Assembly: GCA_965261255.1 (NCBI GenBank)
Contig: CBDHCQ010000004.1
Span: 2,542,001-2,606,000, forward strand
Source: Bin80 sp965261255
GTDB taxonomy: Bacteria; Bacteroidota; Rhodothermia; Rhodothermales; Bin80
Direction of reading: 5' to 3'
Length of the DNA: 64,000 nt
In this document: one piece after another, positions 17,850 through 28,175 of the stretch
Layout: each line of letters starts with the position of its first letter
How positions within the stretch are numbered: position 1 is the first letter of the stretch
Made by a program: the position numbers and the translations under genes
The notes under the pieces: model-generated
The model's input: the letters and a program-made list of their open reading frames with translations, nothing else
Databases searched by the model: none
Told to the model about the DNA's origin: nothing

Positions 17850-20800
17850 TCAGGCAGTCTGCATATCCTGCACGGTGCGACTGGAATTGATTCGAAGGAA
17901 AGCAGCCAGCAGTGCGGGTAAGAGCAGCATCAGGATTCCAGTTGTAACCATGATGCCAACGCCTAATGATGCCGCAAACGGGGTCAGGTACTGTGCCTGA
18001 ATTGCGGGCTCCAGGATAAGCGGTACAAATGCCAGGAATGTGGTCACTGAGGTTAGCATAATGGGACGAAAGCGACTCTTGGCTCCCTCAATAATTGCCT
18101 GTCTTGGTGTACTTCCCTCTCGGATGCGTCGGTCAATAGAATCAATCATTACTAACGCATCGTTCACGATGACCCCGGCGAGTCCGAAAAAACCCAAGAA
18201 CGAAGCAGCGCTGAGTGGAAGACCTAGTATCAGGTGACCAACGATGACGCCAATGAGACCAAACGGTACAATGGCCATCAATAGGAATGGTTTACGGTAG
18301 GAGCGCAGGGGGATTGCCAACAATGCATATATCGCCAACATAGCAAGGATAAATCCGCGGTTGAGTGCATCCAAGGACTCCAGTTGTTGCTGCTGTTCCC
18401 CTCCGAAGGAATAGGATAGCTCGGGATCGGAAGCGATTATATCTGGGAGGAATCTATTTTCAAGAATCTCACTGGCCTGTGATCCGGAGATCACTTCATC
18501 ATTCACATCTGCCGTCACAGTTACAATTCGTTGTCCATCTTTCCGTCGAATAACCGGTGGAGATGCTCCCATTGTCATCGTGGCGACTTGATGGATTGGC
18601 ACCTTCCCATCTGGTTGCGTCTGGATCAAATATCCTTCAACATCCGTGATTGCTTCCCGCTCGCTAGCGGGCAGACGCGTATAAACCCGGACTTCTTCTT
18701 CGCCTCGTTGCAGTCTTACCGTCTCCACTCCAAAAAAAGCTGATCGCACCTGCTGGGCTAGATCTTCGACAGTTAGGCCCAATGTTCGCGCTTCAGGTTG
18801 CAACTCCAGCTGTATCTCCCTGACACCAGGGGCATGATCCGATCGGATATCAAAGACACCGGCTACACTATATAGGTTAGTCACAATTGAATCGGCAGCG
18901 ATGATTAATCGATCCGGATTAGGATGAGATAAAACAACCTCCACGGGATTCCCTAGGTTGATGACTTCTCCGCTGAAAGCAATTCCCCGAACATAGGGCA
19001 GGAATCCCACCTCTTCCCGCCAAGCCTGCATGACCGTGATAGTGGACATATCCCGTTGCTGTGCACTCAATAACTTGAATTCAATACTGGCAATATGTGA
19101 TTGGGGGTTCATAGTAGGGGCTGGATCAAGTCCTCCTCCCTCTACCCGAGGACCTTGACCTATCACCACGATCACTCCTGCCAACAGTGAAGGGGCTCCC
19201 TCCGGTCTTTCCTGATCCAGGCGTTCAATCACCCGCTTACCGGCAGCTTCAAGCTCCATTGCAACTTCAAAAGTTCTCTCCGCGGGTGTTCCCTCCGGCA
19301 TTTCAAGTGTAGCAGTGACAAAATCACCCTCCACTACCTCGGTAAGTGTAGTCGGAATCACGCCTGCTGGAACTAGCGACAGACAGAGCACAAGCAATCC
19401 GAGGGTTCCGGACACAATAATTGCAGGATAGTCCGTAGCAAAGCGAAGGGCACGATTCAGCGGGCCTTGCAGAAACCTGGTCAGCCCTTGACTTACCTGG
19501 GTTCGGATACGGAAGAGGCATTTATCCACAAAATTGGAAGGCGTCCATTCCGGGCCTGGCAGGTGAGATAGATGCCTGGGTAGAATGAAAAATGCTTCAA
19601 TGAGAGAGATTACCAGCATGCCAATAATAACCGCCGGCAATGCAAACCAAACTTCTCCAATACCGCCCGGAATAAAAAGCAGGGGGGTGAATGCCGCAAT
19701 TGAAGTGAGCACTGCGAAGATTAATGCCGTCTTGATTCTTCGCGTTCCTCGAATCGCAGCAACCGGTCCTGGCAGACCTGTCATACGCTGGGAGTAGACT
19801 CGCTCGGCTACTACAATGGCATCGTCAACAATGATGCCTATTGCCAGAACAAATGCGAAAAGTGACTGGGTGTTGAGTGATATATCAAGCCACAGCATGA
19901 CCGCCAAGGCGCCTAAACCAGAGGTGATCAGACCGAGAATAACCCATATTGCAAGCCGGATCTCAAGAAAGAGGGCCAGCGCAATGAATACCAGGATGAA
20001 GCCCAGAAAACCATTTCGAACCAATAGATCCACGCGCTCTGCATAGACGGGGGAGTCATCGTTCCATACAGTAACCCCGATATCATCGGGAAATGAAGGC
20101 AGGATTACATCCCGAATATGCCCGTTGACCGCTTCGGAAATCGTTTTAACATTCTCGCCCTCTCCTCGATAGATCTCTACGAAAGCTGCTGGCATGCCCT
20201 GATGACGAACAATTGTATTGGATTCCTGGAACTCGTCCCGGATCGTTGCAATATCTCTGAGACGCACAACCGTGCCATCGTCTTGAGCAATAATGACGAC
20301 TTCCTCAAAATCAAGTTGGTTGTAATTCTGACCAATAGTCCGTACACGGACCTCGGACTCCCTTGTGTCAATGCTCCCGGCAGAAAGGTTGAGTGAGCTT
20401 TGGCGGACAGCGTAGGCAATGTCTTCTAGCGTCAACCCGAGCGCACGCAATGTAGCAAGTGATACTTCAATAGAGATCTCATAATCTCTCGTGCCACTGA
20501 CTTCGACGAGAGATACGCTGGGCAAAGTTTTTAATTCATTTTTGACTTGGTAGGCAAGTTCTTTCAACGCACGCTCGGTGGCATCACCAAAGAGCACTAA
20601 TCGAACCACGCTGGTACGATTGTCCATTTCCCGAAACTGGGGGCGCTCCGCCGAAGCCGGAAAAGATTGAATTTGTCCGACAACAGCTTGCACCTCGTCC
20701 ATCGCCTCACTTATATTCGTACCGGTCCTCCACTGAATTCTCACGGATGCCACCCCGGGAGCAGCCAAAGATCTGATTGCCTTGACATCCTCCAGTGTCT

Positions 20801-21047
20801 CAATTTGCTCTTCAATCTTAACAATAATGGATTCTTCAATCTCTTCTGGTGTAGCCCCGGGATAGGCTATGAAGACTTCAATCATGTTAAAGGAGACCGT
20901 TGGCCAAGCCTCCCGCTCCAGACCGCTAAGTGATACGAGGCCCAAGGCGATGATGCCAAACATCAACAAGTTGGGGGCAATCCGATTACTCGCCATGTAG
21001 GCGATTGGCCCTGCCGACTCACCTGAATAGGGGCCCTTCTGATTCAT
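17850..21047 (-). CDS. RND efflux permease (AcrB/HAE family)
   Basis: This 1065-residue inner-membrane proton-driven pump subunit should work with the adjacent membrane-fusion protein and an outer-membrane channel not in the window. It has the typical two-fold layout: TM1 (IAPNLLMFGIIALGLVSL), a first large periplasmic loop (PGATPEEIEESIIVKIEE), a TM2-6 block with LAIGIIVDDAIVVAERV, a second periplasmic loop, and a TM8-12 block with FFGLAGVIVNDALVMIDSI. The paired acidic residues in the IVDDAIV segment match the proton-relay region. The substrate (drug, metal or lipid) cannot be read from this. It starts 172 bp after the fusion-protein gene. Confidence 0.93.
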   Translation of the reverse strand: MNQKGPYSGESAGPIAYMASNRIAPNLLMFGIIALGLVSLSGLEREAWPTVSFNMIEVFIAYPGATPEEIEESIIVKIEEQIETLEDVKAIRSLAAPGVASVRIQWRTGTNISEAMDEVQAVVGQIQSFPASAERPQFREMDNRTSVVRLVLFGDATERALKELAYQVKNELKTLPSVSLVEVSGTRDYEISIEVSLATLRALGLTLEDIAYAVRQSSLNLSAGSIDTRESEVRVRTIGQNYNQLDFEEVVIIAQDDGTVVRLRDIATIRDEFQESNTIVRHQGMPAAFVEIYRGEGENVKTISEAVNGHIRDVILPSFPDDIGVTVWNDDSPVYAERVDLLVRNGFLGFILVFIALALFLEIRLAIWVILGLITSGLGALAVMLWLDISLNTQSLFAFVLAIGIIVDDAIVVAERVYSQRMTGLPGPVAAIRGTRRIKTALIFAVLTSIAAFTPLLFIPGGIGEVWFALPAVIIGMLVISLIEAFFILPRHLSHLPGPEWTPSNFVDKCLFRIRTQVSQGLTRFLQGPLNRALRFATDYPAIIVSGTLGLLVLCLSLVPAGVIPTTLTEVVEGDFVTATLEMPEGTPAERTFEVAMELEAAGKRVIERLDQERPEGAPSLLAGVIVVIGQGPRVEGGGLDPAPTMNPQSHIASIEFKLLSAQQRDMSTITVMQAWREEVGFLPYVRGIAFSGEVINLGNPVEVVLSHPNPDRLIIAADSIVTNLYSVAGVFDIRSDHAPGVREIQLELQPEARTLGLTVEDLAQQVRSAFFGVETVRLQRGEEEVRVYTRLPASEREAITDVEGYLIQTQPDGKVPIHQVATMTMGASPPVIRRKDGQRIVTVTADVNDEVISGSQASEILENRFLPDIIASDPELSYSFGGEQQQQLESLDALNRGFILAMLAIYALLAIPLRSYRKPFLLMAIVPFGLIGVIVGHLILGLPLSAASFLGFFGLAGVIVNDALVMIDSIDRRIREGSTPRQAIIEGAKSRFRPIMLTSVTTFLAFVPLILEPAIQAQYLTPFAASLGVGIMVTTGILMLLLPALLAAFLRINSSRTVQDMQTA

Positions 21048-21219
21048 CAGCGCAATCGGATTCTAGGGTCTGGAAACAACATGTGGAGGAGAGGCTGATC
21101 AACATTGAACTGGATGCTCATACTGCTAGGTCACTATTGATCAGAATTTGACAATATTTCCTCGCCGTGTTCATGGATGCAATGCCTAGATTGCATTGTC
21201 TCAGTAGGCTATGATTTCC

Positions 21220-22413
21220 TTATAATTGGGTCCGTACTGCCATCCCGTCAATGGCTGCCTGGATTCCACTTACCACTACTTGTTGCCCTTCCTCGAGTGT
21301 CCCAGTAAGAAAAACCTCATCCTCGGATCGTTGCAGAACTTGTACAGGAACACGGTTCAGCACATTGTCGCGCACGACCCATACCTCAGAATCCGGTTTG
21401 AGAGCTGATCGCCGTACTCTGAAATACTGGTCTGGAATCATCCCATCAATTTCGACATTCACAAACTTACCGATTAAAAGAGGTGGGACGCTGGTCGACT
21501 GGGTGACATCTTCCGTGCTCAGGGCTGATCCAGCGGTGAATGGATTGGGCACACGAATGACCACCTCAATCGTGCGTGTCTGCTTTTTCAGGGCCGCTTC
21601 TGCACGATCTACATAACCCGCCCACGAATATTGGTGGTCGCCATACTTCGCGATTACACGAGTGGGGACTCGCATGTTCTCGCTGCTCGGTCTCAATCCC
21701 CAGAGCCCGGGGATCAGTGCTGCACTTTCATCCGGGAGTGGTACTACAACCTCAACGGTATCAATACTATATAGGCGCCCCACACTTTGTCCTGCTGCCA
21801 CAAACTGCCCTACCGTAACGGACTCGCTCAAAACCGCGGCCGTAAAGGGACTGTATATTGTGACTCTCGAAAGATGTAATTCGGCTTCGACGAGCTCGGC
21901 TTGGTCCCTGCTCAGCGCGGCCTGAGCAGCTGATATTTGGGGTTCCCACAACGCCAAGGGGCTGGGTTGCCCAGTATTCCCCTCATTTTCCCACCTCTCA
22001 AACTGTGTCTTCGCAATATCGGATTCTGTCGTCACGCGCATCAACTCAACTTCTTGAGCGGCTACATTAGCGCGTGCCCGGTCCACTCTACCCAAGTAAT
22101 CCGCATCATCAATTCGGAATAGAATCTCACCCGAGGATACCAGTCCTCCACTTTGAAACGTAGGGCTCACCCATACGATTCTGCCGGAGACTTCCGCCGT
22201 CACATTTACTTCTGCATATGGGCGTACGGTGCCTCCCCCATATATTGGGATAGGCCCCTCTCCGCTCATGACGGAGTCGGTAGTTACAAACGGGGCACGT
22301 GAGGGAACAGCCTGACGAGCAGTTTCGGGTCTTCGGGCTATGAGAGTGGCGGCTATGACCACACATCCGACAAGGATGATACCGGCAACCAGAAAGCTAA
22401 GTCTTCTACCCAT
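21220..22413 (-). CDS. RND efflux membrane-fusion (adaptor) protein
   Basis: This 397-residue periplasmic adaptor is anchored by one N-terminal membrane segment (LSFLVAGIILVGCVVIAATLI). It shows lipoyl-like halves (EVNVTAEVSGRIVWVSPTF, and FRIDDADYLGRVDRARA leading into a helical hairpin about residues 100-170 with AALSRDQAELVEAELHLSRV), then the barrel part (VTIYSPFTAAVLSESVTVGQ) and a membrane-proximal C-terminal domain. It sits directly upstream of the RND permease on the same strand and should link it to a TolC-type channel. Confidence 0.92.
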   Translation of the reverse strand: MGRRLSFLVAGIILVGCVVIAATLIARRPETARQAVPSRAPFVTTDSVMSGEGPIPIYGGGTVRPYAEVNVTAEVSGRIVWVSPTFQSGGLVSSGEILFRIDDADYLGRVDRARANVAAQEVELMRVTTESDIAKTQFERWENEGNTGQPSPLALWEPQISAAQAALSRDQAELVEAELHLSRVTIYSPFTAAVLSESVTVGQFVAAGQSVGRLYSIDTVEVVVPLPDESAALIPGLWGLRPSSENMRVPTRVIAKYGDHQYSWAGYVDRAEAALKKQTRTIEVVIRVPNPFTAGSALSTEDVTQSTSVPPLLIGKFVNVEIDGMIPDQYFRVRRSALKPDSEVWVVRDNVLNRVPVQVLQRSEDEVFLTGTLEEGQQVVVSGIQAAIDGMAVRTQL

Positions 22414-22887
22414 TGGATCGCGTGAAATTTTCAGACTCTTTCTGCTCGCATAAAAGACTCTTTTTCTCTTTGAGAGGATCGGTCATTTTCGGATGCCTCT
22501 TGGATATGCAAATATTTTGGCAATTAAATACCGGTATTGATCAAGCGAAACCTGCCCCAGAGCCCACTCTGAACTTATGATAACCGCGATAAATCCCGAT
22601 AATTTCTCATTGAAGGGTGTCTGCTGAATCTGTAATCTATGCGCTGTGCACCGAAATTAGCCTGCGATCACTATTCATGTACTCAATATTATAGCCCAGA
22701 ATCTTGCTACCCTCATCCCGAGAATTTACAAAACAGCGTTACATAAAACAGCACACGCAATCATGCTCGGGGGCTTCCATCATTTCAAAGAAATGTGGAT
22801 GCCCAACTAATATTGGGGCATCCCCAAGCGCAATTCGGAAAACGATTAACCCTTACGGATAAGGAGGGGGAGTACAGGATATGTACG
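22414..22887. other. Intergenic, 474 bp
   Basis: This AT-richer space lies downstream of the thiolase and upstream of the membrane-fusion gene, both on the minus strand. It should hold the promoter of the RND pair; I see no convincing promoter motif or gene. One hairpin at 22797-22823 is listed separately. Confidence 0.5.
22797..22823 (-). terminator. Hairpin downstream of the thiolase gene
   Basis: GGATGCCC and GGGCATCC form a perfect 8-bp stem with an 11-base loop, 65 bp past the thiolase stop. On the minus strand it is followed by ACATTTCTTTG, a weak U-tract, so termination is plausible but not certain. Confidence 0.4.
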
Positions 22888-24066
22888 CTATAGGCACTCT
22901 ACCACTACTGCTGTTCCCCCACCCGTGCCGTGGCAGAGAGCCGCAAGGCCTAGTGATTTTCTACGAGTCCTGAGTGCGTGTAGGAGCGTCACGACAACCC
23001 TGGCCCCTGAACATCCGATCGGATGTCCTAAGGCAATAGCACCACCATTCACATTTAGTATCCCCGGATCAATTCCAAGATCACGAACGAATAGCACCGT
23101 ACTTAAAGCAAACGCCTCGTTGTTTTCACATAGATCTATGTCATCTACGCGCACGCCAGTCACCCCTAGTGCACGCCGGGCTGCCTCGGCAGGAACCTCT
23201 ATGAATCGGTCCCATGTTCCGGCTGCCCATGCGCTACCATGTATACGGGCTATCGGCCGCAGACTGTGATCTTTCACGAACTTTCCACTGGCAAGAAGAA
23301 GTGCTGCGGCTCCATCGCTTATTTGACTGCTGTTGCCCGCGGTCAGTAATCCATCCTGTAAAAAAACAGGACGCAAATCGGCTAGTGTTTCTACAGTTGT
23401 GCCCGAGCGAATCCCCTCGTCCTGCTCTAGATTGCCCTTCCTTGTAGGGACTGGCGTGATTTCGGCGTCAAACCCGCCATTCAATGTCGCCTTGTGTGCC
23501 CGGGAATGAGACTCCGCAGCTACGGCATCCAGTTCTCGGCGGCTCACGTGGAGCGCCTGTGCCAAACGCTCCGCCTGTAACCCCATAGCTTCGCCGCTTG
23601 TGGGATCTGATAACCCGTCCCTGTATAATAGGTCTACTACCGATTCCCCCTGTCCAGGAAGATACTTATATCCCCATCTGGCACTGCTGGAGAGCGCGAA
23701 TCTTGTATCCGACATGGACTCCACACCTCCCGCCAAGATCAAATTCGAGGCACCCGACTGGATAAATGCCGCTCCTGCAATGAGACTCATCATGCCAGAA
23801 GAACATACCATATCAATGCCAACCGCATCAACGGAATGAGGGATGCCTGCAAGTTTTGCGGCCTGTCGGGGAACAAGCTGTCCATGACCGCCTCCTAGAA
23901 CATGGCCCATCAAAATCAAATCGGGTGGCAAGTCTGGATCAACGGACTGATCCAGTGCTGACCGAAGAATCGGTGCCGCAATTTTCGCCGGACTCAACGA
24001 GCGGAACGCCCCACCAAAACGACCAATTGGGGAACGTGTGGCACTCAAAATAAAGACATCATTCAT
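22888..24066 (-). CDS. Thiolase (acetyl-CoA C-acetyltransferase family)
   Basis: This 392-residue cytoplasmic thiolase condenses or cleaves acyl-CoA. The nucleophile is Cys88 in DMVCSSGMMS, His348 lies in GGAIALGHPIGCSGAR, and the acid/base Cys378 lies in ALCHGTGGG. The last motif differs from the common CIGGGxG form by an extra His-Gly-Thr, but Cys and glycines are kept. It could act in fatty-acid or amino-acid breakdown or in ketone-body/acetoacetyl-CoA metabolism; no beta-oxidation partner is adjacent. It is 12 bp after the YyaL-like gene and probably cotranscribed. Confidence 0.92.
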   Translation of the reverse strand: MNDVFILSATRSPIGRFGGAFRSLSPAKIAAPILRSALDQSVDPDLPPDLILMGHVLGGGHGQLVPRQAAKLAGIPHSVDAVGIDMVCSSGMMSLIAGAAFIQSGASNLILAGGVESMSDTRFALSSSARWGYKYLPGQGESVVDLLYRDGLSDPTSGEAMGLQAERLAQALHVSRRELDAVAAESHSRAHKATLNGGFDAEITPVPTRKGNLEQDEGIRSGTTVETLADLRPVFLQDGLLTAGNSSQISDGAAALLLASGKFVKDHSLRPIARIHGSAWAAGTWDRFIEVPAEAARRALGVTGVRVDDIDLCENNEAFALSTVLFVRDLGIDPGILNVNGGAIALGHPIGCSGARVVVTLLHALRTRRKSLGLAALCHGTGGGTAVVVECL

Positions 24067-24078
24067 CTTGGTCAGCGT

Positions 24079-26085
24079 TTAATCCGTGGCGTCTTGTAAT
24101 CGGGCAATAACCGCCTCGGTATCCTGGGTCGGCTGATCACATGTGCTCCCGTGACATACATGTATTGCCGGCTCATTACTGCCCCCGAAGACCGGACGTG
24201 AAAGAATCACGGCATTGGGAGCATAAATTCGTCTAAGGGCCGATAACATCTCCTGCGTTCCAACAAGACTGCGGGCTCCCGAAACCATCACCTCGCTGCT
24301 GGGACCCAACGCATAGTCCAAGGCAGACAACGCTGCATTAAAGCCATCAGGGTAGTGCCGCAATCCCGCCGAATGCGCGGCAATCGCGTCATGCCCAGCA
24401 GTTTCCAGTTCGGCCTTACCGGTTATGCGTCCCAGACGTAGCAAGTTCATCATCATTACCGCACCGCCTGCCGGGAGTGCGCTGTCAAATGATTGCCTAG
24501 GACGCATCAGGAGCGCCTCGCTGTCCTGTGCCGTCAGATAAAAGCCCCCATCTTCATCTCTGAATTCAGCAATGACTGTTTGTGTGAGCCTCATCGCCCA
24601 TAAGCAGTAGTCTTCTTCGCCGGTTGCTTCATAAAGTGCCAGGAGTCCCATGACCATATAGGCATAATCATCCAGCATGCCCGCTATTGCAGCTTCTCCC
24701 TCACGCCATCGATGCAGCAGCCTGCCTCGCTCCGGTACCATGTGTGCTTCTATGAATTGTGCGCATTTTACCGCACGGCGAATCAAATCAGCATCGTTCA
24801 ATACCGCGCCACACCGCGCCAGAGCGGCAATCATGAGTCCATTCCAGTCTGTTAACACCTTATCATCAAGGAGCGGACGTACACGCTGCGCACGAAGATC
24901 GAATAGCTGCTTGGACGCAGCGAACAGGCGCGCACTATCCGAAAGATCATCCCCCGGGGAACGATGAAGGATGTTGTTACCTGTCCGATCTTGGGTAGCT
25001 TCATCAATATAATTACCTGTCTCAGTTAGATTGAATGCAACTGTGACAAGGTTTGCGGCAGCTGGATCCAGCACGCTACGCACTTCATCCATACTCCAGA
25101 CATAGTATTTACCTTCGACTCCTTCAGAATCTGCATCTTCTCCGGTACAATAGGCGCCTTCGGTATTCTGTAATTCGCGGCGAACGTACTCCAGTATGCT
25201 CCGAACTGTCTGCTCATACTCCAGATGTCCGGTTGCCTGAAATGCCTCAAGGTAGACCAGCGCCAAGAGTGCTTGATCATACAGCATCTTTTCGAAATGC
25301 GGCAAGAGCCACATTGGATCCGTACTGTAGCGGTGGAAACCCCCACCTAATTGATCATACATCCCCCCTCGACGCATTTGCTGAAGCGTATGTTCAACCA
25401 TTTGCAGTGCTCGAGTATTTCCTGTACGATTCCAATAGCGCAGCAAGAATCTCAGACGTTCCGGTGAAGGAAACTTGGGGGCATGACCAAATCCACCATT
25501 TATCGAGTCGTATTGTTGCTCATGGTATTTGAATGCTGCATCAAGGACCTTTACAGATAACTCTCCTCCCGCAAGATCAAGCGTTGAGGCATTCTGCAAC
25601 GCACCTAGAAAGTTATCCGCGATTTTCTCCAGCGCGGACCGATCCTTCTGCCACATTTCTGCTATACGTGGAATGATCTGCAGCATTCCATCGCGTCCAT
25701 AGCGCCCGGTCCTGGGGATATAAGTACCTGCAAAAAATGGGCGCATGTCCGGCGTCATCATTATGGAGAGCGGCCATCCACCACGCCCGGTGGCAACCTG
25801 ACAGGCGCTCATATAGATGGTATCCACATCTGGACGCTCCTCACGGTCAACCTTGATGTTAACGAATGTGTCGTTCAGCAACTGGGCCACTTCTGCATCC
25901 TCAAACGACTCGTGCTCCATTACATGGCACCAATGGCACGTCGCATACCCAATTGAGAGAAATATTGGTCGATCAGTTGTCCGGGCAGTTGCAAAAGCCG
26001 CATCTCCCCAAGGCCACCAGTTAACCGGGTTATCCTTGTGCTGGAGAAGATATGGGCTCTTTTCGGAAGCCAAGCGGTTGCTCAT
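24079..26085 (-). CDS. Thioredoxin-domain protein of the YyaL/SSP411 (DUF255) family
   Basis: This 668-residue cytoplasmic protein has an N-terminal thioredoxin-like domain with CHWC (Cys50-Cys53) in the family signature (SIGYATCHWCHVMEHESF, then DREERPDVD). An alpha/alpha-barrel resembling sugar epimerases or glycosidases follows (GGFHRYSTDPMWLLPHFEKM; EGKYYVWSMDEV; LLDDKVLTDWNGLMIAALA). The biochemical role of this widely conserved family is not established. Its start overlaps the glycerate kinase stop by 4 bp (ATGA), so the two are translationally coupled. Confidence 0.9.
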   Translation of the reverse strand: MSNRLASEKSPYLLQHKDNPVNWWPWGDAAFATARTTDRPIFLSIGYATCHWCHVMEHESFEDAEVAQLLNDTFVNIKVDREERPDVDTIYMSACQVATGRGGWPLSIMMTPDMRPFFAGTYIPRTGRYGRDGMLQIIPRIAEMWQKDRSALEKIADNFLGALQNASTLDLAGGELSVKVLDAAFKYHEQQYDSINGGFGHAPKFPSPERLRFLLRYWNRTGNTRALQMVEHTLQQMRRGGMYDQLGGGFHRYSTDPMWLLPHFEKMLYDQALLALVYLEAFQATGHLEYEQTVRSILEYVRRELQNTEGAYCTGEDADSEGVEGKYYVWSMDEVRSVLDPAAANLVTVAFNLTETGNYIDEATQDRTGNNILHRSPGDDLSDSARLFAASKQLFDLRAQRVRPLLDDKVLTDWNGLMIAALARCGAVLNDADLIRRAVKCAQFIEAHMVPERGRLLHRWREGEAAIAGMLDDYAYMVMGLLALYEATGEEDYCLWAMRLTQTVIAEFRDEDGGFYLTAQDSEALLMRPRQSFDSALPAGGAVMMMNLLRLGRITGKAELETAGHDAIAAHSAGLRHYPDGFNAALSALDYALGPSSEVMVSGARSLVGTQEMLSALRRIYAPNAVILSRPVFGGSNEPAIHVCHGSTCDQPTQDTEAVIARLQDATD

Positions 26086-27395
26086 GATGCTACAAGACCT
26101 ATGCCTACATCCATCACGTTTGTATGTGTGGGGCCGGTGATCAGAAGTTGTTTCGTGGCACGGAGGCAGTTATATGCATCATTCGCTTCAAGGGCCGCGT
26201 ACGGATCTACTCCGTGCGCCAATGCCACCGGAACCGTGTTCGGGGTTACCCATCCCCCCGCAGCATCCGTGGGCCCATCAATCCCATCCGTACCGCCAGA
26301 AAGCAGCACAGCATCCAAAGATGCCCCCTCGAGTACACATGCCGCGGCCAGTGCTAGCTCCTGGTTGCGTCCACCCTTCCCATTACCCCGCACGGTAACC
26401 GTGGTTTCACCACCCCAAATAAAACATTGACTTGGTTTTAGGCGCAAAACACGTCGCGCCATGTCTGCTCCCACTTCCCGTGCTTCACCGCATACATCAT
26501 GATCCACCGATACAACCTCGAATCCCATAGTTTGAGCGGCAGCTTCTGCTGCTTTCAATGCGTCAACATTTGAGGCCAACAGCCGAAAAACTGACTGCTC
26601 CAAAAGCTTCGTGTTTGGCTTCGGCGTATCTGGCAAACCACCTTGAATTCCAAGTTGCAATTGCTGGTGCACCTCCGTTGGTAGTTGCAAATCCAATCTC
26701 TGGACTATATCTGTTGCGTCCTGCCAAGTTGTTGGGTCACCCACCGTAGGCCCGCTACCAATTACTGACCTATCATCACCGATAACATCGGAGATAGCCA
26801 ATGTGACCACCCGTCCTGGCCACGCTGCTTCCGCAAGGCGCCCACCCTTTATGGCAGATAGATGCTTGCGAATCGTGTTCAACTGATGAATATCCGCACC
26901 GCTCTGCAACAACATCTGGTTTACCGTTCGAATATCATGCATAGATAAGCCTTTGATCGGAGCACTCCACAACGCCGAAGCCCCACCGCTGAGTAAAACG
27001 ATGAGTGTATCGTCCCGCCCACAATCCTCCGCCACATTCAGAGCACGCTCCGCCGCGCGCTGACTATTGATGTTGGGGATTGGGTGTCCACCTTCGCATA
27101 TCCTAATGGCCGCAGGGCGTGCTAATTGACCTGGAAAAGAATCTATATATCCGTGCGGTACAACTACTTCGCCTTCAAACGAGGCATTCGGGAAGCATTG
27201 CTCCAGTGCTGCTGCCATAGTCATGGCTGCTTTGCCAGCACCAACAACACGACATGACCCGAAAACAGGCAGATCAACCACCTGCTCAAATGCTCTATAG
27301 GCACTTACGCTATCTACCGCAACACTAAATATTCTCTTGGCCGCAAAACCAAAATCTGACGCCCACAAATCCCTATTTTTAGGCTCATTCATCAT
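26082..27395 (-). CDS. Glycerate 2-kinase (DUF4147/MOFRL family)
   Basis: This 437-residue enzyme phosphorylates D-glycerate to 2-phosphoglycerate with ATP, feeding lower glycolysis. It has the DUF4147 N-terminal domain (VGAGKAAMTMAAALE; EGGHPIPNINSQRAAE; IVLLSGGASALWSAP) and the C-terminal MOFRL part (CFIWGGETTVTVRGNGKGG; VLLSGGTDGIDGPTDAAGG). No glyoxylate or tartronate gene is adjacent to define the pathway. It is first in a minus-strand trio with the YyaL-like protein and thiolase. Its start is only 8 bp from the start of the divergent NIPSNAP gene. Confidence 0.92.
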   Translation of the reverse strand: MMNEPKNRDLWASDFGFAAKRIFSVAVDSVSAYRAFEQVVDLPVFGSCRVVGAGKAAMTMAAALEQCFPNASFEGEVVVPHGYIDSFPGQLARPAAIRICEGGHPIPNINSQRAAERALNVAEDCGRDDTLIVLLSGGASALWSAPIKGLSMHDIRTVNQMLLQSGADIHQLNTIRKHLSAIKGGRLAEAAWPGRVVTLAISDVIGDDRSVIGSGPTVGDPTTWQDATDIVQRLDLQLPTEVHQQLQLGIQGGLPDTPKPNTKLLEQSVFRLLASNVDALKAAEAAAQTMGFEVVSVDHDVCGEAREVGADMARRVLRLKPSQCFIWGGETTVTVRGNGKGGRNQELALAAACVLEGASLDAVLLSGGTDGIDGPTDAAGGWVTPNTVPVALAHGVDPYAALEANDAYNCLRATKQLLITGPTHTNVMDVGIGLVAS

Positions 27396-27403
27396 TTACT
27401 CCT

Positions 27404-28174
27404 ATGCATCGTCGTTCTTTTATGTCGTCCGTCCCGCTGGCGGCAGCACTACCATTTGTATCCTCCGATAATCCCGGAAAACAACAACAGTACTTTGAAC
27501 TCATAACGTACCACACGAATGTCGGAGCCAGTAAGTCGCGCGTCGCTGATTTTTATCGAGATGCAGCATTACCCGCTTACGGAAGACTGGGCATCGGACC
27601 AATAGGTGTCTTTGCACCTATGTATGGCCCCAACCAGCCGTCTCTCTACGTTATACTCCCTCATCAAAGCATGGACTCTGCCATGCGGAGCAGTACATTA
27701 CTTCTGGATGATGAAGAATTTCAACGCTCGGGTACAGATTTCCTCAATGCCACACTTGATGATCCAGCCTATGTTCGGCGGGAACACCAACTCATGCGTG
27801 CTTTCGTGGATATGCCGCAGATAGCAAAACCCGCCAATGGACCGGATAGAATATTCGAACTGCGAATTTATGAAAGCCACAGCGGCATCGCAGGGCAGAA
27901 AAAAATTGACATGTTCAACGAAGGCGGGGAGATTGCCATTTTCCACAAGACTGGGCTTAATCCAGTATTCTTCGGCGAGACACTTTATGGACCATTAATG
28001 CCAAATCTGACCTATATGCTGGGATTCGAGAATATGTCTGAGCGAGATGCAGCATGGGCACGGTTCATTGTTGATCCAGAATGGATCGCACTGCGCGATG
28101 ATCCCACTTATGCAGATACCGTTTCCAATATTACGGATTTCATTCTTCGCCCCCTTCCATTTTCACAGATTTGA
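27404..28174 (+). CDS. NIPSNAP family protein with Tat-like leader
   Basis: This 256-residue protein begins RRSFMSSVPLAAALPF, which resembles a Tat signal (twin Arg, then S-F). Two ferredoxin-like NIPSNAP repeats follow: YFELITYHTN with FYRDAALPAYGRLGIGPIGVF, and FELRIYESHSG with FNEGGEIAIFHKTGLNPVFFGE. NIPSNAP proteins are small dimeric alpha-beta proteins without a settled bacterial role; in some bacteria they are found next to sugar or amidohydrolase genes. The amidohydrolase gene starts one base after its stop, so they are likely cotranscribed. Confidence 0.86.
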   Translation: MHRRSFMSSVPLAAALPFVSSDNPGKQQQYFELITYHTNVGASKSRVADFYRDAALPAYGRLGIGPIGVFAPMYGPNQPSLYVILPHQSMDSAMRSSTLLLDDEEFQRSGTDFLNATLDDPAYVRREHQLMRAFVDMPQIAKPANGPDRIFELRIYESHSGIAGQKKIDMFNEGGEIAIFHKTGLNPVFFGETLYGPLMPNLTYMLGFENMSERDAAWARFIVDPEWIALRDDPTYADTVSNITDFILRPLPFSQI

Positions 28175-28175
28175 C

